From a virus, in IMG/VR virus record IMGVR_UViG_3300005605_000578, positions 1 to 31,399 of that record: 31,399 nucleotides of DNA; one strand, written 5' to 3'. The notes under the pieces were generated by a model, which was given only the letters and a program-made list of their open reading frames with translations, had not been told where the DNA came from and did not search any database. Made by a program: the position numbers and the translations under genes. Positions 23,857 through 29,643 of the stretch are shown piece after piece; position 1 is the first letter of the stretch; every line of letters begins with the position of its first letter.

Positions 23857-25119
23857 ATGAGAAAATTATGGATGATACCATTGTTATTTAGTTTTGTGTT
23901 TTCACAAAATGTAGTAGTAGACTTCTTTAAATATTCAACTGTATATGCTGGATTTAATTTATCTTCACCTAAGTGGGAAGATGATAGATACAGATTATCA
24001 TTGTTAGATGAAGATGGAAACCCAGATTGGTATAATGGAACAATTAGTGTAAATAAAGAAGACAGAGAATTAGACCCAGACTTTGATTTCTCATTTGGTA
24101 TAAGAAAAATCGGAAGATTTCAATATGAACCAAAACGAGGAATTAAAAATGCTGGAGTAGGTGGAGATTGGTATAAAGGAAATGAATCAAATCCTAATGA
24201 GGCTGCCACAATTGGTAGAGTTAAAGGATTTGAGTATTTAGTAAAGTATGAAGAAAATCGTAGATGGGATGAGAAATTTACATCTCAAGAATATAATTTA
24301 CGATATCTTGGTGATTGGTTTATTGCTAAAATAAAATACCATGATTTACAATTAGAAGATATTAAATATTCACAGGCTGATTTAAGATATAGAAAAGAAT
24401 TTCTATTAGAAGATGCAAGTTTAAATCTATCAGTTGGTATTGGAGCAAGAGAACATCCAGTTTATGGATTTGCCCCTACCGTTATAGATACATCTTGGTA
24501 TACAGGAGCATGGTGGGAATTTGCAGCAGATGAGTTTGGTGTAGAAGATAAATTTTATTGGGGTGATACAGATGGAGATGGACAACCAGATGGTGGAATG
24601 TCTATATACGATGCAGCTACAGGAGAAGTAGTTGGTTGGGTAGGCCAAGACTTCAGGTGGTTTGATGCCAATGGTGAATTAATGGCAATGAGTGATAGAG
24701 AATTTTATCAATATCATTTTCCAGGATTATTAGAAAATTGGTTTGAAGACAGAACAAGAGGATTAGGAAATCAAAAAGAAATATCATTATCATTCGGTTT
24801 AGATTATTATAAATATACTGAAAATTTTTGGATTCATGCATGGGGAACTTTATTTCCAATACACTATGGTTTAGATAAATATTCATTCCATAATGCATTT
24901 TCATTTAAAGAACATGAAGAAAGAGGTGGAGACCCACTTGATTTTGAATTTAAAGATGCAGAATTAGAACAATGGAATGATTATGACTTTGGTGCAGTAA
25001 TAGGATTTAAATTAAAAGATAATTTAGGTTTTTATGCTGAAGGTAAATATTTATACTATTGGGAACGCCCTACATATGATGTACGATTAGGGTTAAATTA
25101 CCAATTTGTACAGAATTAA
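23857..25119 (+). CDS. Predicted outer-membrane beta-barrel protein
   Basis: 420 residues. Signal peptide MRKLWMIPLLFSFVFS, then Gln. The mature part has many alternating amphipathic strands with aromatic girdles (FEYLVKYEENRRW, YNLRYLGDWFIAKIKYHDL, EISLSFGLDYYKYTENFW). It closes with YDVRLGLNYQFVQN, a last strand with the aromatic near the C-terminus that recalls the barrel-assembly signal. Residues 237-245 (DTDGDGQPD) form a calcium-binding-type Asp loop, probably extracellular. No phage receptor-binding or fibre signature is seen. Phage-encoded outer-membrane proteins are rare; known examples replace or mask host porins to block superinfection, which is a reasonable hypothesis here. Alternatively it is a virion-attached protein. 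Barrel nature is inferred from strand pattern. Confidence 0.65.
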   Translation: MRKLWMIPLLFSFVFSQNVVVDFFKYSTVYAGFNLSSPKWEDDRYRLSLLDEDGNPDWYNGTISVNKEDRELDPDFDFSFGIRKIGRFQYEPKRGIKNAGVGGDWYKGNESNPNEAATIGRVKGFEYLVKYEENRRWDEKFTSQEYNLRYLGDWFIAKIKYHDLQLEDIKYSQADLRYRKEFLLEDASLNLSVGIGAREHPVYGFAPTVIDTSWYTGAWWEFAADEFGVEDKFYWGDTDGDGQPDGGMSIYDAATGEVVGWVGQDFRWFDANGELMAMSDREFYQYHFPGLLENWFEDRTRGLGNQKEISLSFGLDYYKYTENFWIHAWGTLFPIHYGLDKYSFHNAFSFKEHEERGGDPLDFEFKDAELEQWNDYDFGAVIGFKLKDNLGFYAEGKYLYYWERPTYDVRLGLNYQFVQN

Positions 25120-25133
25120 TATAGGAGATACAA

Positions 25134-25217
25134 ATGTTAAAATCGTGTAAAAACCCAAATTGCAAATGTGAAAATTGCAAATGTGAAAATTGCAAATGTA
25201 AAAATTGTGATTGTTAA
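25134..25217 (+). CDS. Metallothionein-like Cys-rich micro-protein (27 aa)
   Basis: A 27-codon gene with TAGGAG placed six to seven bases before its ATG, filling the gap between the beta-barrel gene and the MshEN gene. It encodes nine cysteines in 27 residues (positions 5, 10, 12, 15, 17, 20, 22, 25, 27) as repeated C-K-C-E-N units. The density of C-x-C and C-x-x-C is typical of metallothioneins and other metal-thiolate peptides. The DNA is a 15-base tandem repeat (25158-25217, three near-exact copies and a partial one), so the protein may have grown by repeat slippage. There is no signal peptide, so it is presumably cytoplasmic. Metal binding is inferred from composition; the family is not one I can name. 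Confidence 0.72.
   Translation: MLKSCKNPNCKCENCKCENCKCKNCDC
25158..25217 (+). repeat. 15-bp tandem repeat coding N-C-K-C-E
   Basis: Units AATTGCAAATGTGAA at 25158-25172 and 25173-25187 are identical; the third (25188-25202) differs by one base and the fourth (25203-25217) is diverged and ends in the stop codon. The unit length keeps the reading frame. Confidence 0.92.
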
Positions 25218-25236
25218 TTAAAATCGGAGATATTTT

Positions 25237-25797
25237 GTGGACGAGAAAAAGTTAGGTCAGATATTACTCGATAAAGATGTAATAACTAAAAGACAATTAG
25301 CATCAGCTGTACAATCACAGATAAAAGGTGATAATAGAAAAATTGGGGAAATCTTAATTGATAAGGGATTTCTTACTATGGAAGATTTAACAGATATTTT
25401 GTTAGAGAATGGCCATAGTGAGCCTGAACCATTATCAGTTGTAGAAAAGGAAGAACCTAAAGAATTAAGTGAAAATACAAAATTTTCATTATCTATACAA
25501 ACTATGATTAGTGCAGCAGTTGGTATTGCTACACTCGTTGGATTTTATTATATGATGATGGGAGAGATTCAAGAAGCAAAAGAATTACCATCATTAGAGA
25601 ATTTATACTCAAATGAATATCCATCAAAACCAGAAGGTTATAACTGGCCGCGTTCTTATGAACAATATAAGGATCAGGTTGGTTCACTTCAAGAGGACAT
25701 GGATGATGTATTTGATAAATTAGATGAATATAAAGAAAAGATTGAAGAGTTAGAAAAACAAGTTACAGAATTAAGAATCAAGGTGGGAAGCAAATGA
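25237..25797 (+). CDS. MshEN-domain membrane protein with coiled-coil tail
   Basis: 186 residues, GTG start with CGGAG seven bases before it. Residues 5-59 contain two tandem copies of the MshEN/GspE-N motif: KLGQILLDKDVITKRQLASA and KIGEILIDKGFLTMEDLTDI, matching R-L-G-.-.-L-V-.-.-G-L-I-.-.-.-.-L. In type II secretion/pilus ATPases such as MshE, this pair binds cyclic-di-GMP. Here no ATPase follows. Instead there is a membrane helix (about 88-109, MISAAVGIATLVGFYYMMM) and a C-terminal coiled coil (about 145-180). The protein might bind cyclic-di-GMP or dock on a host pilus/secretion component from the inner membrane. The first copy has D where Gly is usual, so ligand binding is uncertain. 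Confidence 0.68.
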   Translation: MDEKKLGQILLDKDVITKRQLASAVQSQIKGDNRKIGEILIDKGFLTMEDLTDILLENGHSEPEPLSVVEKEEPKELSENTKFSLSIQTMISAAVGIATLVGFYYMMMGEIQEAKELPSLENLYSNEYPSKPEGYNWPRSYEQYKDQVGSLQEDMDDVFDKLDEYKEKIEELEKQVTELRIKVGSK

Positions 25798-26231
25798 AAA
25801 AAATGATAAGAACTTTTATATTTTGGTTTGTATTTGGTTTCGTTATGATGAGTTCAGTATCAGGTCAAGACAAACCTGTACCAAAACGAACTCCAACCAA
25901 AGTAGAAATTACAGATAAAACTTTTAAGTCAAATATAGCTAAAGGTGTTGTTGTAGTGATATTTAATGCAGATTATCAAATGTCAAGTATAGACCCAAAG
26001 ATGATAAAAGCTATTGAAGGTCATGAAAAAGCAGTAGTTATAATTGTAAATGAAAATAATGTTAAAGCAGTTGTAAAAAAATTAAGGTTGAGAAATTATC
26101 CATCCATAGCCCTATTTCATGATGGTGCAAAGAAGAAAGTTTGGAAACCTGACATGGATGGTAATTTAGGTATTGATCATAAAGATGTTAAAAAAGAAAT
26201 AACTAATATATTTTCAGGTGATGTATTTTAA
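25794..26231 (+). CDS. Exported thioredoxin-fold protein lacking the CxxC motif
   Basis: 145 residues, ATGA overlap with the MshEN gene. Signal peptide about 1-24 ending SVSG, then Gln. The mature part follows thioredoxin order: VEITDKTFKSNI, central strand VVVVIFNADY (52-61), a helix, strand AVVIIVNENN, helix VKAVVKKLRL, and NYPSIALFHDG (101-111) with the conserved cis-Pro site at P103. Where thioredoxins have W-C-G-P-C, this protein has YQMSSI, so it has no redox cysteines and cannot act as a disulfide enzyme. Such relatives often serve as chaperones or binding scaffolds in the periplasm. Tight coupling to the membrane gene suggests they form one complex. Confidence 0.68.
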   Translation: MKKMIRTFIFWFVFGFVMMSSVSGQDKPVPKRTPTKVEITDKTFKSNIAKGVVVVIFNADYQMSSIDPKMIKAIEGHEKAVVIIVNENNVKAVVKKLRLRNYPSIALFHDGAKKKVWKPDMDGNLGIDHKDVKKEITNIFSGDVF

Positions 26232-26243
26232 GAGGAGATTGAT

Positions 26244-26834
26244 GTGTTTAAAAAATTATTAATATTAATACCATTATTGTTTGTACTTGGTTGTGAGGAC
26301 AACATTAGTGAAGTACCAGAACCAGTAATGAAATTGTGGTTGGATGGGGAAGAGGTAGATGTGGAAGCTAATTATAAAAGTATTACTACATTTGCTGAAC
26401 AAGCTGAGTATTTTAATGATGAAGACAGTACTACATATATTAAAAAGATACTTGTCATTCACTTTCAAAAATTAGATGGTGAAGTAAGATTGGACAAAGA
26501 ACACTATGCAGTGATATTTGTAGATTGGAATGGCGATTCAACCAATGGATTACCAATTGATATGGGAGCGTATCCATATCCAGGAGAAGAATCAGATAAA
26601 AAAGTATATATGGAAATAATCGGTGCATCTGATTATAGTGTATCTGGTATCGCACATATAGAATCAATAACTGAAAGTGGTGATGGTTGGATAGTAAGTG
26701 GTGATGGAGATGGATATTTTTATAATCCATATGCAGAAGTTGATATGCACGGTATAATAGAGTTTACAGATTTGAAGGTTAGTGGAGATATAGATATTTC
26801 AAGTACACCTTATCATAACTATGGTGGTAGATAA
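26244..26834 (+). CDS. Lipoprotein of unknown function
   Basis: 196 residues, GTG start with AGAGGAG seven bases before it. MFKKLLILIPLLFVLGC has a lipobox-like end with Cys17, indicating signal-peptidase II processing and lipid attachment. The mature protein is acidic with beta-strand features (KKILVIHFQKLDGEV, HYAVIFVDWNGDS, GDGWIVSGDGDGYFYN), suggesting a beta-sandwich with Asp-rich loops. Asp at +2 after the Cys (CEDN at +2 Glu, +3 Asp) does not give a clear sorting signal in the inferred host. No family recognised. Part of the envelope island by position and spacing. Confidence 0.68.
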   Translation: MFKKLLILIPLLFVLGCEDNISEVPEPVMKLWLDGEEVDVEANYKSITTFAEQAEYFNDEDSTTYIKKILVIHFQKLDGEVRLDKEHYAVIFVDWNGDSTNGLPIDMGAYPYPGEESDKKVYMEIIGASDYSVSGIAHIESITESGDGWIVSGDGDGYFYNPYAEVDMHGIIEFTDLKVSGDIDISSTPYHNYGGR

Positions 26835-26854
26835 ACCACTTAGAGGAGTTTATA

Positions 26855-27379
26855 ATGGATGAATTAAATAAAGTTAAAATTGAAGAGAATCAAGTAGAAA
26901 TAGAAGAATCTATAGAGGAAGTAATCGAAGAAACACCTGAAGAGGAAGTAGTCGAAGAAACACCAGAAGAAGAAGTAGTCGAAGAAATATCTGAAGTCGT
27001 TTTCCCAATGTTTGCAAACGAGGAAGTAGTCGAAGAAATATCTTTAGAAGCTGAAGAAGAAGCAAAACGACTTGCACAAGAGGCGAAAGATGTAAAGAGA
27101 ATTGCAGAACAACAAGCAGCAGCAGCTCAACGAAAAGCTGATGAAGCTAAAGCCGAATCAAAACGACAAGCCGAAGAATCCAAGAAACAGGCTGAAGAAC
27201 AAAAACGACAAGATGAAGAAGAAGCAAAACGAATTGCTCAAGAAGCTGCAGATATAAAAAGAATTGCAGATCAAGCAAAACCACAAGTTGAAGAAATTGA
27301 GATAAAACAACAAATTAAGAAAACCGCCAAGAAAGCAAATCCTGCTAATTGGGGTAAGAAAAAGAAGAAGAAGAAATAA
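26855..27379 (+). CDS. Acidic-repeat and TolA-like charged helical protein
   Basis: 174 residues, AGAGGAG seven bases upstream. Residues 10-70 are acidic repeats (EEVVEETPEEEVVEEISE). Residues 70-150 form a long Ala/Lys/Glu/Gln helix with the composition of TolA domain II (EEAKRLAQEAKDVKRIAEQQ and KRQAEESKKQAEEQKRQDEE). The end is basic (NPANWGKKKKKKK). No membrane segment or signal peptide is present, unlike TolA, so it is probably cytoplasmic or virion-associated. The charge switch from acidic N-terminus to basic C-terminus could bridge two surfaces. Similarity to TolA is compositional only. Stop and next start overlap by one base (TAATG). Confidence 0.6.
   Translation: MDELNKVKIEENQVEIEESIEEVIEETPEEEVVEETPEEEVVEEISEVVFPMFANEEVVEEISLEAEEEAKRLAQEAKDVKRIAEQQAAAAQRKADEAKAESKRQAEESKKQAEEQKRQDEEEAKRIAQEAADIKRIADQAKPQVEEIEIKQQIKKTAKKANPANWGKKKKKKK
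26945..27038 (+). repeat. Interspersed 16-bp coding repeat
   Basis: GAAGTAGTCGAAGAAA occurs at 26945-26960, 26972-26987 and 27023-27038, in the same frame (E-V-V-E-E). The second and third copies extend to a shared 21-base match (through ATATCT). A non-repeat segment coding for FPMFAN separates them. Likely duplication within the gene. Confidence 0.85.
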
Positions 27380-27639
27380 TGGCTGTTACAGATTACGATG
27401 AATTACATGGTGGTGATGGCCTACCAGATTGGATGCAATTTACTATTACAGCATCTATGTTTGGATTATTTGTATGGATAATTTATTTGTTATTTCATAA
27501 TACTTTAGACCCACAGTTTAGAGACTTACTTAACATTATTGTTGGTGGGTTTTTAGCATCCTTTGGTAAAGTAGTAGACTTTTGGTTTAAACACGAAAAG
27601 TCTAAAAAGGGTGTAATGAGATGTACAGGAGGTAAATAA
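27379..27639 (+). CDS. Two-helix membrane protein, holin candidate
   Basis: 86 residues. A polar N-terminus (DYDELHGGDGLPDW) precedes membrane helix one (about 20-42, MQFTITASMFGLFVWIIYLL), then a short loop with Asp/Pro (NTLDPQFRD) and helix two (about 50-68, LLNIIVGGFLASFGKVVDFW). A basic end follows (KHEKSKKG). Small size, two helices and a charged C-terminus resemble class II holins and related phage membrane proteins; Gly residues in helix two allow packing. Location in the envelope island with PAP2 and 49-residue basic protein supports a late membrane role. No specific holin family match can be claimed. Confidence 0.6.
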   Translation: MAVTDYDELHGGDGLPDWMQFTITASMFGLFVWIIYLLFHNTLDPQFRDLLNIIVGGFLASFGKVVDFWFKHEKSKKGVMRCTGGK

Positions 27640-27789
27640 ATGCCAAACAGAAAAGCAAAAGATAGAAAAGCTAAACGACAGAAGTTAAATGAAAAATGGA
27701 AACGAGAAGGTCGTACTGCCGTTCAACATAAAAAATGGTTGAAGAAAAATGGTGGTAAACAAAAACCAAAATATGGAGTTTATTCGTGA
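27640..27789 (+). CDS. Basic micro-protein (49 aa)
   Basis: A 49-residue gene starting on the base after the previous stop (TAAATG) and overlapping the next start (GTGA). The ribosome-binding site AGGAGG lies inside the end of the upstream gene, ten bases before the ATG. The product is extremely basic (PNRKAKDRKAKRQKLNEKWK and VQHKKWLKKNGGKQK), with no membrane segment. It could bind nucleic acid or an acidic partner such as the preceding acidic-repeat protein. Overlaps on both sides make it a convincing gene despite its size. Confidence 0.72.
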   Translation: MPNRKAKDRKAKRQKLNEKWKREGRTAVQHKKWLKKNGGKQKPKYGVYS

Positions 27790-28424
27790 TTAAATTAAAA
27801 GAACTTATAGAATTAAAATCTATGATTTATTCCGAAGAAGTGAAACCAAAACACCAGAAAAAAATAGATATGAAGTTGAGTGTATTTCGTGAAGATTTAC
27901 AATTACCTTATAGTTTGGGTACTTCATTAAAACCTGATAATGATTCACCAACGACAATGAGAGAATTGAAATATCTTAGTGGTTTAAAAACTAATAATGA
28001 TTTAGTAGAAGAGGGTGATGATATCAAAGAAAATTTTATACCATTAATTGAAGAGAATGATATACCAATTTCTAAAACATATGTAGAAAAAGTTATTAAA
28101 GAAAGTTCAAAATTTGTCATGGAGATGAAATACCATTATAATCGTCCAAGACCATTTCAGGTTGCAGAAGTTTATGGTATAGATTTAAAAGGACATAAAA
28201 CTGATAGTATGAATACACCAAGTTATCCAAGTGGACATGCAATTCAAGGATATTTAGTTGCAGAATTATTCTCATTTGTAGACCCAAAGAATTCAAAACA
28301 ATATCGTTCAATAGGTGAGAAAATTGCACACTCAAGAATAAATGCTAAAGCTCATTATCCAAGTGATAAGAAATTTGGTAGTAAGGTAGCAGAAACTTTA
28401 TTTAAAGGATTAATAAAAAAATGA
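27786..28424 (+). CDS. PAP2-family phosphatase
   Basis: 212 residues, GTG start overlapping the upstream stop. The three-part signature of the PAP2/acid phosphatase superfamily is perfect: K-x6-R-P at K115...R122-P123, PSGH at 148-151, and S-R-x5-H-x3-D at S183...D194. His190 is the expected nucleophile for the phospho-enzyme and His151 the general acid. There is no signal peptide and no membrane helix set, so it is like the soluble, class A acid-phosphatase/haloperoxidase-type branch rather than the six-helix lipid phosphatases. Substrate may be nucleotide, sugar or lipid phosphate. Within the envelope island a lipid or wall-precursor phosphate is attractive, but a cytoplasmic nucleotide phosphatase is equally possible. 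Confidence 0.88.
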   Translation: MIKLKELIELKSMIYSEEVKPKHQKKIDMKLSVFREDLQLPYSLGTSLKPDNDSPTTMRELKYLSGLKTNNDLVEEGDDIKENFIPLIEENDIPISKTYVEKVIKESSKFVMEMKYHYNRPRPFQVAEVYGIDLKGHKTDSMNTPSYPSGHAIQGYLVAELFSFVDPKNSKQYRSIGEKIAHSRINAKAHYPSDKKFGSKVAETLFKGLIKK

Positions 28425-28801
28425 AATTAAAAACAATACTATTAAGTGGTATTATTTTATTCGGATTTTCAGATATAGGATATTCACAACTTAAAATGCC
28501 ATCATTACAAAAATTAAAAGAAATAACTAAAAAAGTTCAAGGTAGAGCAAAAAAGAGTGGAAGAATTTATTCTACTGTTACCAGTTTAAAACAAATTACA
28601 AAACAAGATTTTATAACTGGTAGACATAAGAAACTTGTCATACCATATGAAGAAGGTGGTAAAATAAAAACAATTATATCTGATTATAAAAATGGACAAT
28701 ATATAAAGGTAATTCCACAAGGTAGGGGAAAAACAAAAACCATTAGTATTAAAGCTGATTCTGCCACATATGATAAGTGGAAAAAGAAAAAGGGTTGGTA
28801 G
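28421..28801 (+). CDS. Exported basic protein of unknown function
   Basis: 126 residues, ATGA overlap with the PAP2 gene. MKLKTILLSGIILFGFSDIGYS is a signal peptide, with Gln at the mature start (QLKMPSL). The mature part (about 104 residues) is Lys-rich and predicted beta in its second half: HKKLVIPYEEGGKIKTIISD and YIKVIPQGRGKTKTIS, ending KWKKKKGW. The conserved-looking strands with Gly turns suggest a small barrel or SH3-like fold, but no family is recognised. It would work in the periplasm; its charge fits binding to peptidoglycan or LPS phosphates. Confidence 0.66.
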   Translation: MKLKTILLSGIILFGFSDIGYSQLKMPSLQKLKEITKKVQGRAKKSGRIYSTVTSLKQITKQDFITGRHKKLVIPYEEGGKIKTIISDYKNGQYIKVIPQGRGKTKTISIKADSATYDKWKKKKGW

Positions 28802-28804
28802 ATA

Positions 28805-29191
28805 GTGTTTTCATTAAAAGAATATCATTTACTTATGGAGAGAACAGATTTTCAATATGTTGCTACTGAATTGGTTAAACATTATGGATTAAAAAGTAAG
28901 GTTAAATTTGGTAGTGGTAACTATGGAGATTATGACTTTGATAATGATGTTATAAAATTAAAAAGAAATTTTTCAAAAGTCAAAGATTTTATTATAACGG
29001 TTTTACACGAAATACACCATGCAACTCAAGTAAAGAAATATGGTAAAAAAAGATTTATAAAGAAATATATGCAAGCTGGTGATATGGCTGCTTTTGATGG
29101 TTTTAATCGATATGACAACAATAAATGGGAAAAAAGAGCAGAAAATTGGGCAAAAGATGAATATAATAGAAGATGGAAAAATAAATTTTAA
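28805..29191 (+). CDS. Small HExxH zinc metallopeptidase-like protein
   Basis: 128 residues from GTG 28805, just after the upstream stop; an ATG at 28838 (residue 12) is the alternative, but neither has a strong ribosome-binding site. VLHEIHHATQ holds the zincin motif H68-E69-x-x-H72, and KRAENWAKDE has Glu113 in position to be the third ligand, as in gluzincin-type folds and SprT-like proteins. The protein is short for a peptidase, but the core (strand FDNDVIKLKR, active helix, ligand helix) is complete. There is no signal peptide, so a cytoplasmic target is likely, though lysis-time action is possible. Proteolytic role inferred from motifs only. Confidence 0.7.
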   Translation: MFSLKEYHLLMERTDFQYVATELVKHYGLKSKVKFGSGNYGDYDFDNDVIKLKRNFSKVKDFIITVLHEIHHATQVKKYGKKRFIKKYMQAGDMAAFDGFNRYDNNKWEKRAENWAKDEYNRRWKNKF

Positions 29192-29209
29192 TTTGGGGAT
29201 TTTAGGTTA

Positions 29210-29216
29210 TATTTAT
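29210..29216 (+). promoter_or_regulatory. Candidate late-type promoter TATTTAT near a leaderless start
   Basis: TATTTAT lies only eight bases before the ATG at 29225, which has no ribosome-binding site in the right place. If this is a -10 element, the mRNA would begin at or next to the ATG. Could also be chance in an AT-rich gap. Confidence 0.3.
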
Positions 29217-29224
29217 ATATAGTT

Positions 29225-29578
29225 ATGAAAACTCGTTCTGCGAAAAATAAAGGTAAACGCCTACAAAATTCAGTTAGAGACATACTTCTCGAAACTTTCA
29301 AAAATCAATTAGAAGAAGATGATGTTAAATCAACCACAATGGGAGAAAGTGGTGAGGATATTCAGTTATCACCAGCCGCTCGTAAACTCATTCCTTATGC
29401 ATTCGAGTGTAAAAATCAAGAAAAATTAAATGTATGGAGTGCTTTAGAACAAGCAGAATCCAATGGTGAGAAAGGAACACCTGTATTGGTGTTTAAAAGA
29501 AATCGTAGTAAAACCTACGCAGTTATAGAGTTTAAGGAGTTTATAGATTTAATTAGAGGTTTATACGTTAGAAAATGA
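29225..29578 (+). CDS. PD-(D/E)xK nuclease-fold protein
   Basis: 117 residues. The helix KRLQNSVRDILLETF is followed by GESGEDIQLSP (Asp45), a strand PYAFECKN with E61-x-K63, and a helix WSALEQAESNG. The last strands are TPVLVFKRN and YAVIEFKEF. This order, with D45...E61-x-K63, is the PD-(D/E)xK core seen in Holliday-junction resolvase-like and phage endonucleases. All predicted catalytic residues are there. Length (117) fits a minimal nuclease. Recombination or DNA-branch processing is likely; a role in host DNA degradation is possible. Followed by a 65-base gap without a clear signal. Confidence 0.75.
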   Translation: MKTRSAKNKGKRLQNSVRDILLETFKNQLEEDDVKSTTMGESGEDIQLSPAARKLIPYAFECKNQEKLNVWSALEQAESNGEKGTPVLVFKRNRSKTYAVIEFKEFIDLIRGLYVRK

Positions 29579-29643
29579 TACATTTACAAATAAAAATTCC
29601 CATGCTATATGTTTTAGATTTTTAGTTAATAATAAATTATAAA

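Noticed and set aside
25158-25217. The 15-bp tandem repeat as a non-coding repeat or short CRISPR-like array
   Set aside because: Units are contiguous with no spacers, keep the reading frame, and lie inside a gene with start, stop and ribosome-binding site.
25794-26231. Annotating the exported protein as a working thioredoxin or disulfide reductase
   Set aside because: The CxxC site is replaced by residues without cysteine.
26855-27379. Annotating the charged helical protein as TolA
   Set aside because: Similarity is compositional; there is no membrane anchor and no TolA C-terminal domain.
29583-29611. TTTACA-N17-TATATG as a sigma70 promoter before the SGNH gene
   Set aside because: The -10 matches only four of six positions and such near matches are common in AT-rich DNA.
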